In this document: one piece after another, positions 14,580 to 23,083 of the stretch
Numbering within the stretch: position 1 is the stretch's first letter
How the letters are laid out: the number at the start of each line of letters is the position of its first letter
Source of the DNA: Nitrospirota bacterium
GTDB taxonomy: Bacteria; Nitrospirota; Thermodesulfovibrionia; UBA6902
Direction of reading: 5' to 3'
NCBI GenBank assembly: GCA_003354025.1
Contig: PIVU01000015.1
Location: 1 to 33,958 of the forward strand
Length of the DNA stretch: 33,958 bases
Notes under the pieces: model-generated
The model's input: the letters and a program-made list of their open reading frames with translations, nothing else
Databases searched by the model: none
What the model was told of the DNA's origin: nothing
Translations under genes and position numbers: made by a program

Positions 14580-15116
14580 ATGGCCTACATTCTTATAGAC
14601 GGATACAATCTCATAGGCATCGGCCATGAGGATTTTGAAAAAGCCCGCAATAAAATAATAAAAGACCTCCAGAAGTACGCTGCATTAAATAAACACAGTA
14701 TTACAATTGTCTTCGACGGCTGGAAATCCGGCCATGAAAAACAGTCTCGTGTAAAGGCGGGGCATGTAACTACAATTTTCTCAAGGCTAGGTGAAAATGC
14801 CGACACTGTTATAAAGAAAATGCTCTTACCTGACGGTAGCCCCTGGATAGTAGTGAGTTCAGACAGGGAGATATCCGATTATGCTTTTAGAAAGGGCTTT
14901 GCTGCGGTTCATTCCGAAGAGTTCGAATTCAAGCTATCTTCTGCACTTCGCAGTGCCGGAGATGATAATTCAAAAGACGATGACATGTCTATTGAAATCG
15001 AATTAAATAAGTACTATGAAGATGAATTTGAAGAGCCCTATACACGCCCGAAAGGCAACCCAAGACAACTTTCCAAAAAAGATAAAATCAAATTGCAGGC
15101 GTTGCGGAAACTATAA
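14580..15116 (+). CDS. NYN-domain (YacP-type) putative RNA-binding ribonuclease
   Basis: This 178-residue protein opens with M-A-Y-I-L-I-D-G-Y-N-L-I-G, the first acidic motif of the NYN/PIN-like fold. Further conserved parts are I-V-F-D-G-W, the N-A-D-T-V-I-K segment and V-V-S-S-D-R-E-I-S-D-Y-A. These place it in the YacP family (Bacillus Rae1 is a ribosome-associated member that cleaves mRNA). The C-terminal 40 residues are charged and end in a Lys-rich stretch. The ATG at 14580 is chosen over an upstream TTG (14553) because it starts exactly at the family N-terminus, although no SD is seen and the terminator-like hairpin sits directly upstream. It is functionally unconnected to the acs genes. 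Confidence 0.85.
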   Translation: MAYILIDGYNLIGIGHEDFEKARNKIIKDLQKYAALNKHSITIVFDGWKSGHEKQSRVKAGHVTTIFSRLGENADTVIKKMLLPDGSPWIVVSSDREISDYAFRKGFAAVHSEEFEFKLSSALRSAGDDNSKDDDMSIEIELNKYYEDEFEEPYTRPKGNPRQLSKKDKIKLQALRKL

Positions 15117-15225
15117 TTAATTATTTTCTCTTGCTCCGGAATATGTCCGCAGGCCTGAATCCCTTCTTCCATCTCCAGATCAGAGAATATTTGGAATTAG
15201 TCAGTGCTTATAGTTAAAACACAAA

Positions 15226-15268
15226 GGCATAGATACATAGAGAATACAAGTCCCTACGTATCTATGCC
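15226..15268. terminator. Inverted repeat between convergent genes, possible bidirectional terminator
   Basis: Arms of 15 bases, GGCATAGATACATAG (15226-15240) and CTACGTATCTATGCC (15254-15268), pair with one mismatch around a 13-base loop. Flanking AAA and TTT extend the stem. It lies between the ends of the NYN gene (plus) and the CBM48 gene (minus), where a shared terminator is expected. T-runs are short (three bases), so a dispersed repeat is also possible. Confidence 0.5.
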
Positions 15269-15292
15269 CTTTAAAGCGTCAGTTTAATATAT

Positions 15293-15730
15293 TTAAACAA
15301 CTACTAATGAATCATCACAACCGAATGAGTTAGGAACATACTGATCAGCATGCCAGTCATTTTCCCAGCGTTGTGAATCAATAAGATACCTGAATCTGTA
15401 TTCTTTATTCTTATGCAATTTCAGAGTTATTTTAAAATCTCCGCTTTTAAGTTTCGTCATTTCTGTTTCAGCGTAGTTCCAGTTATTAAAATCTCCTACA
15501 ATAGTGACTACCTTTGCATCAGGAGCAGCATTTTTGGGAAGTTTAAAAGTAACATTACACCAGCCATTTGTTTTCAGGTACTGTTTTTTAATGCCTGAAA
15601 CTTCAACCTTTTTTGCTGTATCTGTAACACTGCCGGTTTTACTCATTAACGTCTTCGATTTAAGTTTAAGCGATTTTGCTGCATCACTGCCTTTCTTTAC
15701 GGCCTGTTTCTTCTCCCTAACTTTTTTCAT
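15293..15730 (-). CDS. Small stand-alone CBM48/AMPK-type glycogen-binding domain protein
   Basis: This 145-residue protein has a Lys/Ser-rich, probably disordered N-terminal 55 residues (K-K-V-R-E-K-K-Q-A-V-K-K) and one CBM48 beta-sandwich. Diagnostic segments are V-T-I-V-G-D-F-N-N-W-N, the L-K-S-G-D-F-K-I-T-L-K-L turn, Y-R-F-R-Y-L-I-D and W-E-N-D-W-H-A-D-Q-Y. These domains bind alpha-glucans in branching enzymes and in the AMPK beta subunit; free-standing small versions are common in anaerobes near glycogen genes. No glycogen gene is seen here. The start at 15730 has an AGGAGAG site; the longer version from 15787 has none. No catalytic domain is present. Confidence 0.85.
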   Translation of the reverse strand: MKKVREKKQAVKKGSDAAKSLKLKSKTLMSKTGSVTDTAKKVEVSGIKKQYLKTNGWCNVTFKLPKNAAPDAKVVTIVGDFNNWNYAETEMTKLKSGDFKITLKLHKNKEYRFRYLIDSQRWENDWHADQYVPNSFGCDDSLVVV

Positions 15731-16046
15731 GAATCTCTCCTTTACTATATATAAAAAATATAACCGGATAATTAATATACGGTACAATCAACATCCTTCT
15801 TTAGCTCAATAACAGCTCTGTTAAATTTTGAAGCAACAAATGAAGCAATTATGAGCACGGAGGAGATTGTATCATAGGCTGGAAACAAAGTAAAGAGGGA
15901 GTACTATTCAAATTACTTAAGTAGTTTCCTACTTAAAAGTATCAATCAGATATCTCAATCACATCACGCTGATTAGATAATTGAATGTGCTAATTATGTT
16001 GTATAATCACATTGTTAGCATTGCATAGTTAAATTAATTTCAGAGC
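15731..16046. other. Intergenic stretch without a gene
   Basis: This 316-base AT-rich gap lies between the CBM48 gene start and the DUF4438 gene end. It holds the SD and presumed promoter of the CBM48 gene. It also has one neat hairpin, TTAAGTAG-TTTC-CTACTTAA (15917-15936), about 110 bases past the DUF4438 stop and without a clear T-run. I see no coding frame or RNA gene. Confidence 0.5.
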
Positions 16047-16934
16047 TTAATTTGATGCCGTCCCAATTTTAAATAAATTAGCAATATTGGCTTTTGCATT
16101 AATCACCGGTTTGATCAGTGAAGTTTTGCAGGTCATTATAGTAGAGACTCCCGGACCGTGCCCTGCACGAAGGCAGTCGCTATGCACAACAACACCGATA
16201 CTAACAGCACCCTGTCTGTAAGCACGTCCATATCTGTTGTCATGGTCCATTAAGGCAACAAAGTCACCAAATTTAATGCGGTCCAGCCTATACTTCTTTA
16301 CAGACTCAGGATCGCTGCTCATAATGTCGTAATCACCTTTGGCGACATGAGGGGATCCTAACCCTGAACCCATGCAGGCGGCAGGCACTATAGTCGTAAC
16401 AGGGACCTGCAGAATGCCCTTGGCAAGTTTCTTAATATTCATTTTCCTTAACAGTTCCGGGGCAAGATTATAAGTCATAATTTCAGGGTAATCTAAAAGT
16501 TCCAGTCCCTGCCCTTTTGCATATATAATGATCTTGTCGCTGTAGGTCAGCTTTTCTTTGACTTTGCGGGGAAAATCCACAATCACATGCTCTGAGCCTC
16601 CATGATGTCCTATTACATATCCAATCGCACCTTTAGCACTGCCAGTTATAACTTTTGCCTTATTACCAACACACGAAAATAATTGTAAAGACACGTTGGG
16701 ATGTTCAAAAGGCTTTAATGTATTAGCAATACAGCTTACACCAGGTTCTATATGGTCTCCCGCCCATCCAAAAGCAGGATCTCCAACCTGAACATTCATA
16801 GTAATTCCACCAATGCCCGGAAGTATAAAAGGCTTACCTTCATGGTCCACTCCCCAGGTGCCTGATGTCTTTGGAGGTCCGGGCTCACACTGCAGTAAGA
16901 ATTCTATTATTTTCTTTTCATTCGTTTTCAGCAT
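16047..16934 (-). CDS. DUF4438 domain-containing protein
   Basis: This 295-residue protein matches the DUF4438 family, known from archaea, Thermotoga and various anaerobic bacteria, with a solved fold but no established function. Characteristic Gly-rich segments are [25 protein letters not shown] and [10 protein letters not shown]. Near the C-terminus is [14 protein letters not shown], then H-S-D-C-x4-G-H-G-P-G. Several His, Asp and Cys residues in these loops could bind metal. An AAGGAGC site precedes the ATG. It is co-directional with the zinc-ribbon gene upstream (41-base gap), possibly one operon. Function unknown. Confidence 0.8.
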   Translation of the reverse strand: MLKTNEKKIIEFLLQCEPGPPKTSGTWGVDHEGKPFILPGIGGITMNVQVGDPAFGWAGDHIEPGVSCIANTLKPFEHPNVSLQLFSCVGNKAKVITGSAKGAIGYVIGHHGGSEHVIVDFPRKVKEKLTYSDKIIIYAKGQGLELLDYPEIMTYNLAPELLRKMNIKKLAKGILQVPVTTIVPAACMGSGLGSPHVAKGDYDIMSSDPESVKKYRLDRIKFGDFVALMDHDNRYGRAYRQGAVSIGVVVHSDCLRAGHGPGVSTIMTCKTSLIKPVINAKANIANLFKIGTASN

Positions 16935-16975
16935 TAGTGCTCCTTTGCATCAGTAATTATATTGAAATTATCTGG

Positions 16976-17452
16976 TTATTCGACAATGAGTAGGATCAGG
17001 CCGCAATCGTGGCATTCAACAGCATCATCGGCTACCGGCGTTCCACATGCCGGACATTTGCCCTCTCCCATCAATTCATTGGAGACTTTCAGCTCGGGAT
17101 GGACCTCCATACAGTATTCTTCAATACACTGGTTCGCCTTTTCAGCATCCTCTTTTGAGACAACCAGTCGGTATGTATCACCACAGCATGATTTATTGCA
17201 TCCGGACTCTGTATTAACAGCACAGGGTATACCAGCATCGATCAAACTATTATAGAGCTCGTCCATCCACTTCAAACTTCCTTCTCTGACAACAACCGGA
17301 TTTTCAAATTTCTTCTGCATACATATTTTTCTTTCTTCCTGGACCTTAAGGTTCTCTTCAGGATGAAGCAGTACGGCACCGCAATCAGCGCAATTTTCGA
17401 CATGTGCAAAATACTCTGCAGAACAATCAGGACATATTTTTGTTTGTGACAT
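16976..17452 (-). CDS. Protein with zinc ribbons at both ends around a DUF2007-like domain
   Basis: This 158-residue protein begins with a zinc ribbon (C7, C10, C21, C24) and ends with another (C133, C136, C147, C150). Between them is an alpha/beta region reading S-L-I-D-A-G-I-P-C-A-V-N and Y-R-L-V-V-S-K-E-D-A-E-K-A, typical of DUF2007-like (putative signal-transducing, GlnB-like fold) domains. It also contains an extra cysteine group, S-G-C-N-K-S-C-C-G-D, so twelve or more cysteines in all. It is cytoplasmic, with no signal peptide. An AGGA site precedes the ATG. The partner and target are unknown; nearby cNMP-binding and DUF4438 genes give no clear context. Confidence 0.75.
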   Translation of the reverse strand: MSQTKICPDCSAEYFAHVENCADCGAVLLHPEENLKVQEERKICMQKKFENPVVVREGSLKWMDELYNSLIDAGIPCAVNTESGCNKSCCGDTYRLVVSKEDAEKANQCIEEYCMEVHPELKVSNELMGEGKCPACGTPVADDAVECHDCGLILLIVE

Positions 17453-17554
17453 TATAAATTCCTATAATTAATAATGGTTCATAAAATATCTTCATCTATA
17501 ATAGCAAAAACTGTCTGATATTTATTTTGATACGAAAGGATAATATTGCAGCGA

Positions 17555-18028
17555 TTAGAATATTTTGGCTATACGGTCAGTTGAACGGTTAAGCCGTTTT
17601 GATATAACAAGGAATATATGCTTCAACAGCTTTAATCCAAGCATGGGATGATTTGCTATCAGCTCCTCAAAGTGATTACTGCCAAGTGTAACTATCTCCG
17701 CTGATTCCAGTGCTACTGCTGTCACAGATCTCGGATGCTGGGTAAGCAAGCATAGTTCTCCGACCACAGAGCCTTTTGTAAAAAGCCCGACTATTAAATG
17801 TTTGTCTTTGAATTCCGTCATCTTTTTAATCCCCAGTTTTCCTGACATTACAAAAGCGGCATAGTTATCTTCATCGCCCTCTTTCCAGATTGTTTCTCCT
17901 GCATCTACTTGCTTGCTTCCACAGAAACTAAGAAAGGCCTGTATTTCATCTTCATTCAGGTGGTTAAAAAAACGGAATGATTCACTCATTCTGTTGATCA
18001 GATTTTCACTTGATGGGAACTCTTTCAT
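17555..18028 (-). CDS. Single-domain cyclic-nucleotide-binding (Crp-type) protein
   Basis: This 157-residue protein has one cNMP-binding domain. The phosphate-binding cassette is G-E-L-C-L-L-T-Q-H-P-R-S (residues 90-101), with the glutamate and arginine that contact cyclic nucleotide in Crp. The preceding beta roll starts at F-R-F-F-N-H-L. A C-terminal helix (about 125-157) follows, but there is no helix-turn-helix, so it is not a DNA-binding regulator by itself. Such proteins are common in delta-proteobacteria and Nitrospirota; their ligands and targets are mostly unknown. It is separated from the neighbouring zinc-ribbon gene by 102 bases and from the tRNA by 126 bases. Confidence 0.85.
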   Translation of the reverse strand: MKEFPSSENLINRMSESFRFFNHLNEDEIQAFLSFCGSKQVDAGETIWKEGDEDNYAAFVMSGKLGIKKMTEFKDKHLIVGLFTKGSVVGELCLLTQHPRSVTAVALESAEIVTLGSNHFEELIANHPMLGLKLLKHIFLVISKRLNRSTDRIAKIF

Positions 18029-18154
18029 ATAATGCTTTTCGGATTAAACATGTATTACTTTAATAAATAATTATATAAAAAAGATAACACATTAGGAATA
18101 ATCAGGAAATATTTTTTACTCTTATTATTTTTTTGAAAATTAAAGGGAAAATGG

Positions 18155-18228
18155 CGACCCTGAGAGGATTCGAACCTCTGACTTACAGATTAGGAATCTG
18201 CCACTCTATCCAACTGAGCTACAGGGCC
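18155..18228 (-). tRNA. tRNA-Arg (anticodon CCU)
   Basis: Read on the minus strand, this 74-base cloverleaf has a 7-bp acceptor stem (GGCCCTG with CAGGGTC), a D-arm with AGCTCAGTTGG, an anticodon stem GCAGA/TCTGT around loop TTCCTAA, a T-arm with GGTTCGAATCC and discriminator G. The anticodon CCT decodes AGG arginine codons. The CCA end is not encoded. No attachment-site duplication or integrase was seen next to it. Confidence 0.95.
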
Positions 18229-18244
18229 ATTTTTATGACCATCA

Positions 18245-18253
18245 ATCATAACA
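18245..18253 (-). promoter_or_regulatory. Extended -10 promoter of the tRNA-Arg gene
   Basis: On the minus strand the sequence is TGT-TATGAT, an extended -10 element ending 16 bases before the tRNA 5' end. It resembles the TGT-TATAAT upstream of acsE. A -35 box is weak. Confidence 0.4.
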
Positions 18254-18353
18254 TTATTTTGCAGGAAATGACCATGCCTCCCAGAGAAAACATATCCTCT
18301 TAAATAGCACCATGCTAGATGCTGGGATCTTTAGTTATGTATCAACAGGAGAA

Positions 18354-19187
18354 TCAGCACGCACATAATTCTTCCGCCTGGTCCTTAATTATCGATGCCC
18401 TTTTTTCTGTTATGGATAGAATTCTACTAATCGTAACATAGTCCATTCGGGACAGGTCTTGCATAAGAATTATATTATTGGATATCAATGTTTTTATCTG
18501 CTGTCTGTTCAGATTTGACATGACTGTAATCGGGTATAGTTTCATCTCCTCGATCATGCTCTCAAGGCTTCCCTTTGAAGGGTATCTCCAACTCTTAAGC
18601 GTCATCCCGCTGCACTCACCAAACTGAATGGCATCGCTTGTAAATCTTGTATTAATGACAAGCCATCCTGTGATTTTCTTGTTCGGATATTTTTTTTCCA
18701 TAGCTGCACGAAGGTCCTCATGGCGGGAATGTACGTATAAAGCTGTCTTCACATCATGGGAGCCTTCAGCATTATTCCTGTATTTACACTCAACAAGTAT
18801 AATTTCCCGGTCGTTCTCAGCAAATACGTCTACTTCGTGATTAACACACCTGCCCTGTACTTTGACACCTACCTCTACCTTGTACCCTGAGTGCGACAGT
18901 ATTTCACCGACATATTTTTCGAAGGGATACCCTGAAGGCCCCAATCTCATTAGTGACTCCTTGATAGAGTACCTCATAACCGATGCTTTGCTATATTTAC
19001 GAAGATACTTATGTGCCAGCCTATAAATCTTATGGGTACTCATATATGGACGTATTTGGGCAGTAACTTCTTTTAAGATTCTCTCTGCATGCCCGGCTTC
19101 TGCTCCCGACCGTATAAGGGAATTTACCAATTTGCCAGGTTCAAAATCCTGTATTTCACCATTTGCTTTTTTGATTTTTATTGTCAT
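18354..19187 (-). CDS. ATP-cone plus Mrr-like (PD-(D/E)xK) nuclease-fold protein
   Basis: This 277-residue protein begins with an ATP-cone (residues about 1-85, from I-K-K-A-N-G-E-I-Q-D-F), the nucleotide-sensing domain best known from ribonucleotide reductases and NrdR. It is followed by a restriction-endonuclease-like domain (about 86-225). The presumed catalytic residues are all present: E90 in F-E-K-Y-V, D120 in H-E-V-D-V, and E133/K135 in V-E-C-K-Y. The last 50 residues (I-K-T-L-I-S-N to A-E-E-L) look like helix-hairpin-helix DNA-binding repeats. The family is annotated as Mrr-type IV restriction enzyme, but a DNA repair or nucleotide-dependent role is equally possible. No methylase or other restriction subunit is nearby, and the gene stands alone. 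Confidence 0.8.
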   Translation of the reverse strand: MTIKIKKANGEIQDFEPGKLVNSLIRSGAEAGHAERILKEVTAQIRPYMSTHKIYRLAHKYLRKYSKASVMRYSIKESLMRLGPSGYPFEKYVGEILSHSGYKVEVGVKVQGRCVNHEVDVFAENDREIILVECKYRNNAEGSHDVKTALYVHSRHEDLRAAMEKKYPNKKITGWLVINTRFTSDAIQFGECSGMTLKSWRYPSKGSLESMIEEMKLYPITVMSNLNRQQIKTLISNNIILMQDLSRMDYVTISRILSITEKRASIIKDQAEELCAC

Positions 19188-19331
19188 TGACTAATGTCCG
19201 GAATTAATTAATACAGGTTTATCATGCCCAAAGTCAGTATTCAGGCTGCCTTCAGCAGGCAGGCTGACGGAATTACATACAGACTATCTTAGTATATTTA
19301 AAGACACAAACTCACAGGATAACCGGAGTGA

Positions 19332-20663
19332 TTACGCACTCACGTCCATCTCTCCAATTAGTAAACTCGGCGAACCTGAACTTCCGTAAAATTTCAGATC
19401 ATTACCGACTGCCTCTACTTTTTTAAATAGATCAAGAACATTTCCTGAGATTACAGCTTCCTTTATAGGATAGAGAGGCTTACCGTTTTCAACCCACATG
19501 CCGGATATGCCAACGGAAAAATCGCCTGATATCGGGTTGGCAGTATGCACTCCCATGGCGTTCAAAATAACAATACCTTTTGAGAGAGATCCTGTGAGGC
19601 CGCTGCTGCCCTTACTATCCGCTGCTTCAAGGTAAAAGTTAGTCACCCCGACGCCGGGCAGTCCCTTGGCGCTTCCACGGGCAGCATTGCCGGTAGATAC
19701 AGTACTGTCCTTACTAGCTGTATACGTATTATGGATATATCCGTTTAAAACACCTTTCGAGATCAATGTCTTATTCATGGAGGTTACACCTTCATCATCA
19801 ACAGGACTGGTACCGGTGCCCCAGGGTTTTATCCCATTGTCTACAACATTGATGAGCGGACTGATTATTTGCTGTCCTGTTTTCCCTATTAGAAATGACC
19901 GCTGCTTTTGCACAGATTCTGCAGAAAGAGAAGAACTGAGAATCTCCAGAAAATCAACTGCAACATAGGAGCTCAGGATTACAGGTACCTTGACTGCAGA
20001 AATTTTACGGGAGTCAAGCAATTCAAGCGCCTTTTGAGCTGCACCTTCTCCAACCTCTTTCAGGTTAATATCTGCAATTCTTCTGCTGCTGGAATAGTCC
20101 CATCCAACCTGATTGTCGCCCTTTTCATCCTGGGCCAGCGCTGTCACTATGGCTGAACAAAATGTGCTTTGATAGGAAATATCAACACCTCTTGAATTTA
20201 CAATAGTTGTATTGCCGGTGCCTGCTCCGACTTCAGCTTTTCTTACTTTTTTCACTCTACTATCAAAAGCAAGTGCGCTTTCTTCAAGAACCAGAGCATG
20301 TTTTATTACGTCGTCATCCCCGATGTTCTTAATTTTATCGTCAAAAATCAAGACATCGCTTGAAGGTGCCTTTTCCGGTATATCGATATATTCGTCATCG
20401 GCAGTCCATGCAGCATAATCTGCAGCTTTATTAATTGCTACATCTATGCCATCGATGTCCGTAGTGAATGCAAAACCGAGCTTTTTACTTTTTATAACTT
20501 TAATGGCTATACCAAAGTCCTTTGAAGCCTCAAGAGCTTCAACTGCACCCTCTTTTGCTTCAACAGAAATACCATTTGCTTCCTTTATAAATACCTCGGC
20601 AGCATCACATCCCTTCGTCAATGCTTTTTTTATAATGTCTTCCGCCAGCATTCGTGCTTCCAT
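19332..20663 (-). CDS. pmbA: PmbA/TldE-family metalloprotease-like protein
   Basis: This 443-residue protein has the TldD/PmbA layout: an N-terminal domain from A-E-D-I-I-K-K-A-L to about residue 190, then the conserved middle and C-terminal domains with P-V-I-L-S-S-Y-V-A-V-D-F-L, L-P-G-V-G-V-T-N-F-Y-L-E and the ending G-S-P-S-L-L-I-G-E-M-D-V-S. In TldD/TldE pairs, TldD holds the zinc site while TldE (PmbA) is the non-metal partner; here I see no H-E-x3-H zinc motif, which supports the PmbA/TldE side. The pair degrades unfolded peptides and matures peptide natural products or antitoxins. The TldD partner is not in the window. The start has an AGGAGA site. Confidence 0.9.
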   Translation of the reverse strand: MEARMLAEDIIKKALTKGCDAAEVFIKEANGISVEAKEGAVEALEASKDFGIAIKVIKSKKLGFAFTTDIDGIDVAINKAADYAAWTADDEYIDIPEKAPSSDVLIFDDKIKNIGDDDVIKHALVLEESALAFDSRVKKVRKAEVGAGTGNTTIVNSRGVDISYQSTFCSAIVTALAQDEKGDNQVGWDYSSSRRIADINLKEVGEGAAQKALELLDSRKISAVKVPVILSSYVAVDFLEILSSSLSAESVQKQRSFLIGKTGQQIISPLINVVDNGIKPWGTGTSPVDDEGVTSMNKTLISKGVLNGYIHNTYTASKDSTVSTGNAARGSAKGLPGVGVTNFYLEAADSKGSSGLTGSLSKGIVILNAMGVHTANPISGDFSVGISGMWVENGKPLYPIKEAVISGNVLDLFKKVEAVGNDLKFYGSSGSPSLLIGEMDVSA

Positions 20664-20845
20664 TCAATTCTCCTTAATTTCTTTTTTATAAGTATACCGA
20701 TCATCGTAAAAAGATTAAAGTTTCCGGACAATATATTCGAAATAGTATTAAATTACTTTATGTTATTAGCATAACAACTCTAACACAGTTGAGAAACCTG
20801 TTACACAGAGTTATGTAATGTATTACATATCAAAGAAAATATTTT

Positions 20846-20868
20846 AGCCAAACTGGCTGTATTATAAT
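20846..20868 (+). promoter_or_regulatory. Promoter region of the pilus operon
   Basis: A TATAAT (20863-20868) lies 41 bases before fimT. An inverted repeat AGCCA-AAC-TGGCT (20846-20858) covers the -35 area, and a further hairpin CATAAG-AATTG-CTTATG (20883-20899) lies in the leader next to the fimT start. The -35 box is poor, so an activator or another sigma factor may be used. Confidence 0.4.
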
Positions 20869-20909
20869 CTTTTTGTGTTGAGCATAAGAATTGCTTATGA
20901 TAAGGCGAG

Positions 20910-21545
20910 ATGGGAATTTTAAATAATAAAAAAGGCTTAAGCCTGATTGAATTAGTGGTTGTATTATCTATTGTTGGAATTCTTACGCTTGTAGGTATCC
21001 CTCAATACGGGGTGTTCATGGCTAAAAGCAAAGTAAAGAAGGCCTCTACCGATTTACTGCAGAACATTAAACTGGCCAGGACAATGGCAATTAAGGAAAA
21101 CGAAATCTACTTGATAACATTTGAAGTAGACACCACTGTTCCTGAGAATCCTCAATATATCTACAGGATCGGAACTGACGCAGACGGTAATAATGGACTG
21201 CTGACTGATGGCGGGGATAACTATGGAGGACATCCCGTCATATCCTATAATCTTCAAAGCCAGTATGGATCTGATGTTGTTTTCGGCATAAACAACCTGT
21301 CAGTTACTCCGGATGAAGGGCCTAATAGCATTCCCTTAAGTGACGCAGGAACTTTTACATTTAACCCGAACGGTTCAACAACATCTGCTAATCCATCGGG
21401 CACAGTATATTTTCAACACACTGGTGCAACCAGGGGTTTTGCTTTATGCGTCGAACTAGCCAATTTAGCCGGAGCACTCAATCTGTATCTATGGCAGGGA
21501 GATGCTGATCATCCCGATGTACTGGATTGGACAGAAATACGATGA
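20910..21545 (+). CDS. fimT: Type IV pilus minor pilin, FimT/GspH type
   Basis: This 211-residue protein has a class III prepilin signal: short leader ending K-K-G (residue 9), then L-S-L-I-E with the invariant glutamate (E14) and a hydrophobic helix. PilD-type peptidase would cut after G9 and methylate the new N-terminus; position +1 is leucine instead of the usual phenylalanine. The following Q-N-I-K-L-A-R-T-M-A-I segment is typical of GspH/FimT minor pilins that prime pilus assembly and, in some species, bind DNA during uptake. The SD is weak (AAGGCGAG). It begins a minor-pilin operon and its stop overlaps the pilV start (ATGA). Confidence 0.88.
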   Translation: MGILNNKKGLSLIELVVVLSIVGILTLVGIPQYGVFMAKSKVKKASTDLLQNIKLARTMAIKENEIYLITFEVDTTVPENPQYIYRIGTDADGNNGLLTDGGDNYGGHPVISYNLQSQYGSDVVFGINNLSVTPDEGPNSIPLSDAGTFTFNPNGSTTSANPSGTVYFQHTGATRGFALCVELANLAGALNLYLWQGDADHPDVLDWTEIR

Positions 21546-22051
21546 GTATAGTGAAAACTATAAGCAGTCAAGGGCAGAACACTGTTAATCAGTATACCTC
21601 AGACAACGGTTTCACTTTAATTGAGGTTATGATAGCTCTGGTCCTGCTCTTGGTGGGCATGCTGGGAGTCATAAGCATGCAATATTACGCAATTGTAGGA
21701 AATACCTCGAGCAGAGAGGTCAGAATAGCAACTACTCTTACAGCAGACAGTATCGAAGAAGTGAGGATGTCCTCATACACTTTGATGGCCGAAGGTAATG
21801 AAACATTAGCTACTACCGGTGAAGCACTGTATGCTGGTAAGGGGTACTCTAAAAAATGGTGGATCGTTCCCAATTGTGTCTCAATAACTTTAACACCCAA
21901 TAACAACACATGCAGTGCTGCTCTTATTGCAAGCTGTACTCCAAATTCAGCAGCTTTATCCGTATCTGCAGTCCGATCAAGAACATGCTGGCAGGATAAA
22001 GATGGTGACTGGCACTCTGTGTCAATTGATACGATCAGGGGTAGTTCATGA
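21542..22051 (+). CDS. pilV: Type IV pilus minor pilin PilV
   Basis: This 169-residue protein has an unusually long leader of 23 residues before the prepilin cleavage site D-N-G/F-T-L-I-E (glutamate 28), then a transmembrane helix rich in V and L and a small globular domain. Segments such as E-V-R-M-S-S-Y around the first third fit the PilV family of minor pilins in the tip complex. ATG 21542 overlaps the fimT stop as ATGA and is chosen over a TTG at 21527; its own stop overlaps the pilW start in the same way, so the three are translationally coupled. Confidence 0.87.
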   Translation: MSIVKTISSQGQNTVNQYTSDNGFTLIEVMIALVLLLVGMLGVISMQYYAIVGNTSSREVRIATTLTADSIEEVRMSSYTLMAEGNETLATTGEALYAGKGYSKKWWIVPNCVSITLTPNNNTCSAALIASCTPNSAALSVSAVRSRTCWQDKDGDWHSVSIDTIRGSS

Positions 22052-23073
22052 CAAACTTAACATACAATAAAGGATTCTCACTTGTAGAGGTTATGATTGC
22101 CATTGTTATAGGTATGATACTGATCTCTGCAGTGTCCGCTACTTATGTTGTTCAAAACCGTTCACACACAACTCAGGAAAGCGTTTCCGAAGTGAATACT
22201 CAGTCAAAAATCGCTAATGACTTAATATCAAATGACATTAAAGGTACCGGTTACGGTACGCCGGCAGACTTAAGCGCTACTCCTGCAAACGGCAGCACAA
22301 CGATTGTAGTTCCCTTTGACAGCTCTAGCGGACCCGATGCTGTAACTATCGTGGGTGGCTTTAATGAAGTCGGCGAAGTCTGGCCAATAGGTTTATCACC
22401 CAGCAGTAATATAAGCTGCGCCTCTACTAATAAAAATAAATACATACGAATCGGCACAAATACGTTTGATATCATACTAACGGGTGAGCAGGAACCTGCA
22501 GCAAATATGCTTATGACTTTGGACAGTGTTGAGTTTATACAGCTTGCCAATGCAGTTACCACCGGCGATACAACCAGGGCAACTTTAGTGGACAATCTCT
22601 CCAAGAGTATCGGCCCTGAAGATACTACCGGAGACTTATTTTGTGACAAAGGACGTCCAATATATTTTGTGGAAGGTATTACTTACTGTGTCGATATCGA
22701 TTCAGTTCTCCATAGAATAACGGGATCAGCCGATGCTGTAAACTGTCAAGGCACTGGCACCTTTACAGATGATGTGATTGCGGAAAACATCGAAGACCTT
22801 CAGTTTGCATATGCAATAGAGTCTGATCCTGATGACGATAATCCCATGGACATAGACGCTTCCGGGAATGTACTGTTTTATGATTCCGTTGCCAGCCCTA
22901 TTCAAATACGGGCCATGCGTATTAATGTCCTTGCAAGGGCAGACAGGCCTGATCACTCTTTTAAAGATAAAGGCGCTCCGCCGGATGTAATAGAAAACCA
23001 CGACATTACAGACACAATTGATGACTTCAGGCGCAGGTGGTGGATTACAACTGTAAGGCTAAGGAACCAGTGA
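22048..23073 (+). CDS. pilW: Type IV pilus assembly protein PilW
   Basis: This 341-residue protein begins M-T-N-L-T-Y-N-K-G/F-S-L-V-E, a perfect prepilin signal (cut after G9, glutamate 14), with a hydrophobic helix to about residue 32. The large C-terminal domain includes I-E-D-L-Q-F-A-Y-A-I-E and ends with R-W-W-I-T-T-V-R-L-R-N, both typical of PilW-like minor pilins. PilW is part of the priming complex with PilV, PilX and FimT that carries PilY1 at the pilus tip. It starts within the pilV stop (ATGA). Confidence 0.87.
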   Translation: MTNLTYNKGFSLVEVMIAIVIGMILISAVSATYVVQNRSHTTQESVSEVNTQSKIANDLISNDIKGTGYGTPADLSATPANGSTTIVVPFDSSSGPDAVTIVGGFNEVGEVWPIGLSPSSNISCASTNKNKYIRIGTNTFDIILTGEQEPAANMLMTLDSVEFIQLANAVTTGDTTRATLVDNLSKSIGPEDTTGDLFCDKGRPIYFVEGITYCVDIDSVLHRITGSADAVNCQGTGTFTDDVIAENIEDLQFAYAIESDPDDDNPMDIDASGNVLFYDSVASPIQIRAMRINVLARADRPDHSFKDKGAPPDVIENHDITDTIDDFRRRWWITTVRLRNQ

Positions 23074-23083
23074 GGCAATGGAA

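Noticed and set aside
18155-18228. Integration site at the tRNA-Arg gene
   Set aside because: No integrase and no repeated tRNA 3' end were found in the surrounding sequence.
19248-19270. Hairpin CTGCC/GGCAG in the gap before the nuclease gene
   Set aside because: The stem is five pairs with no T-run; too weak to call as a terminator.
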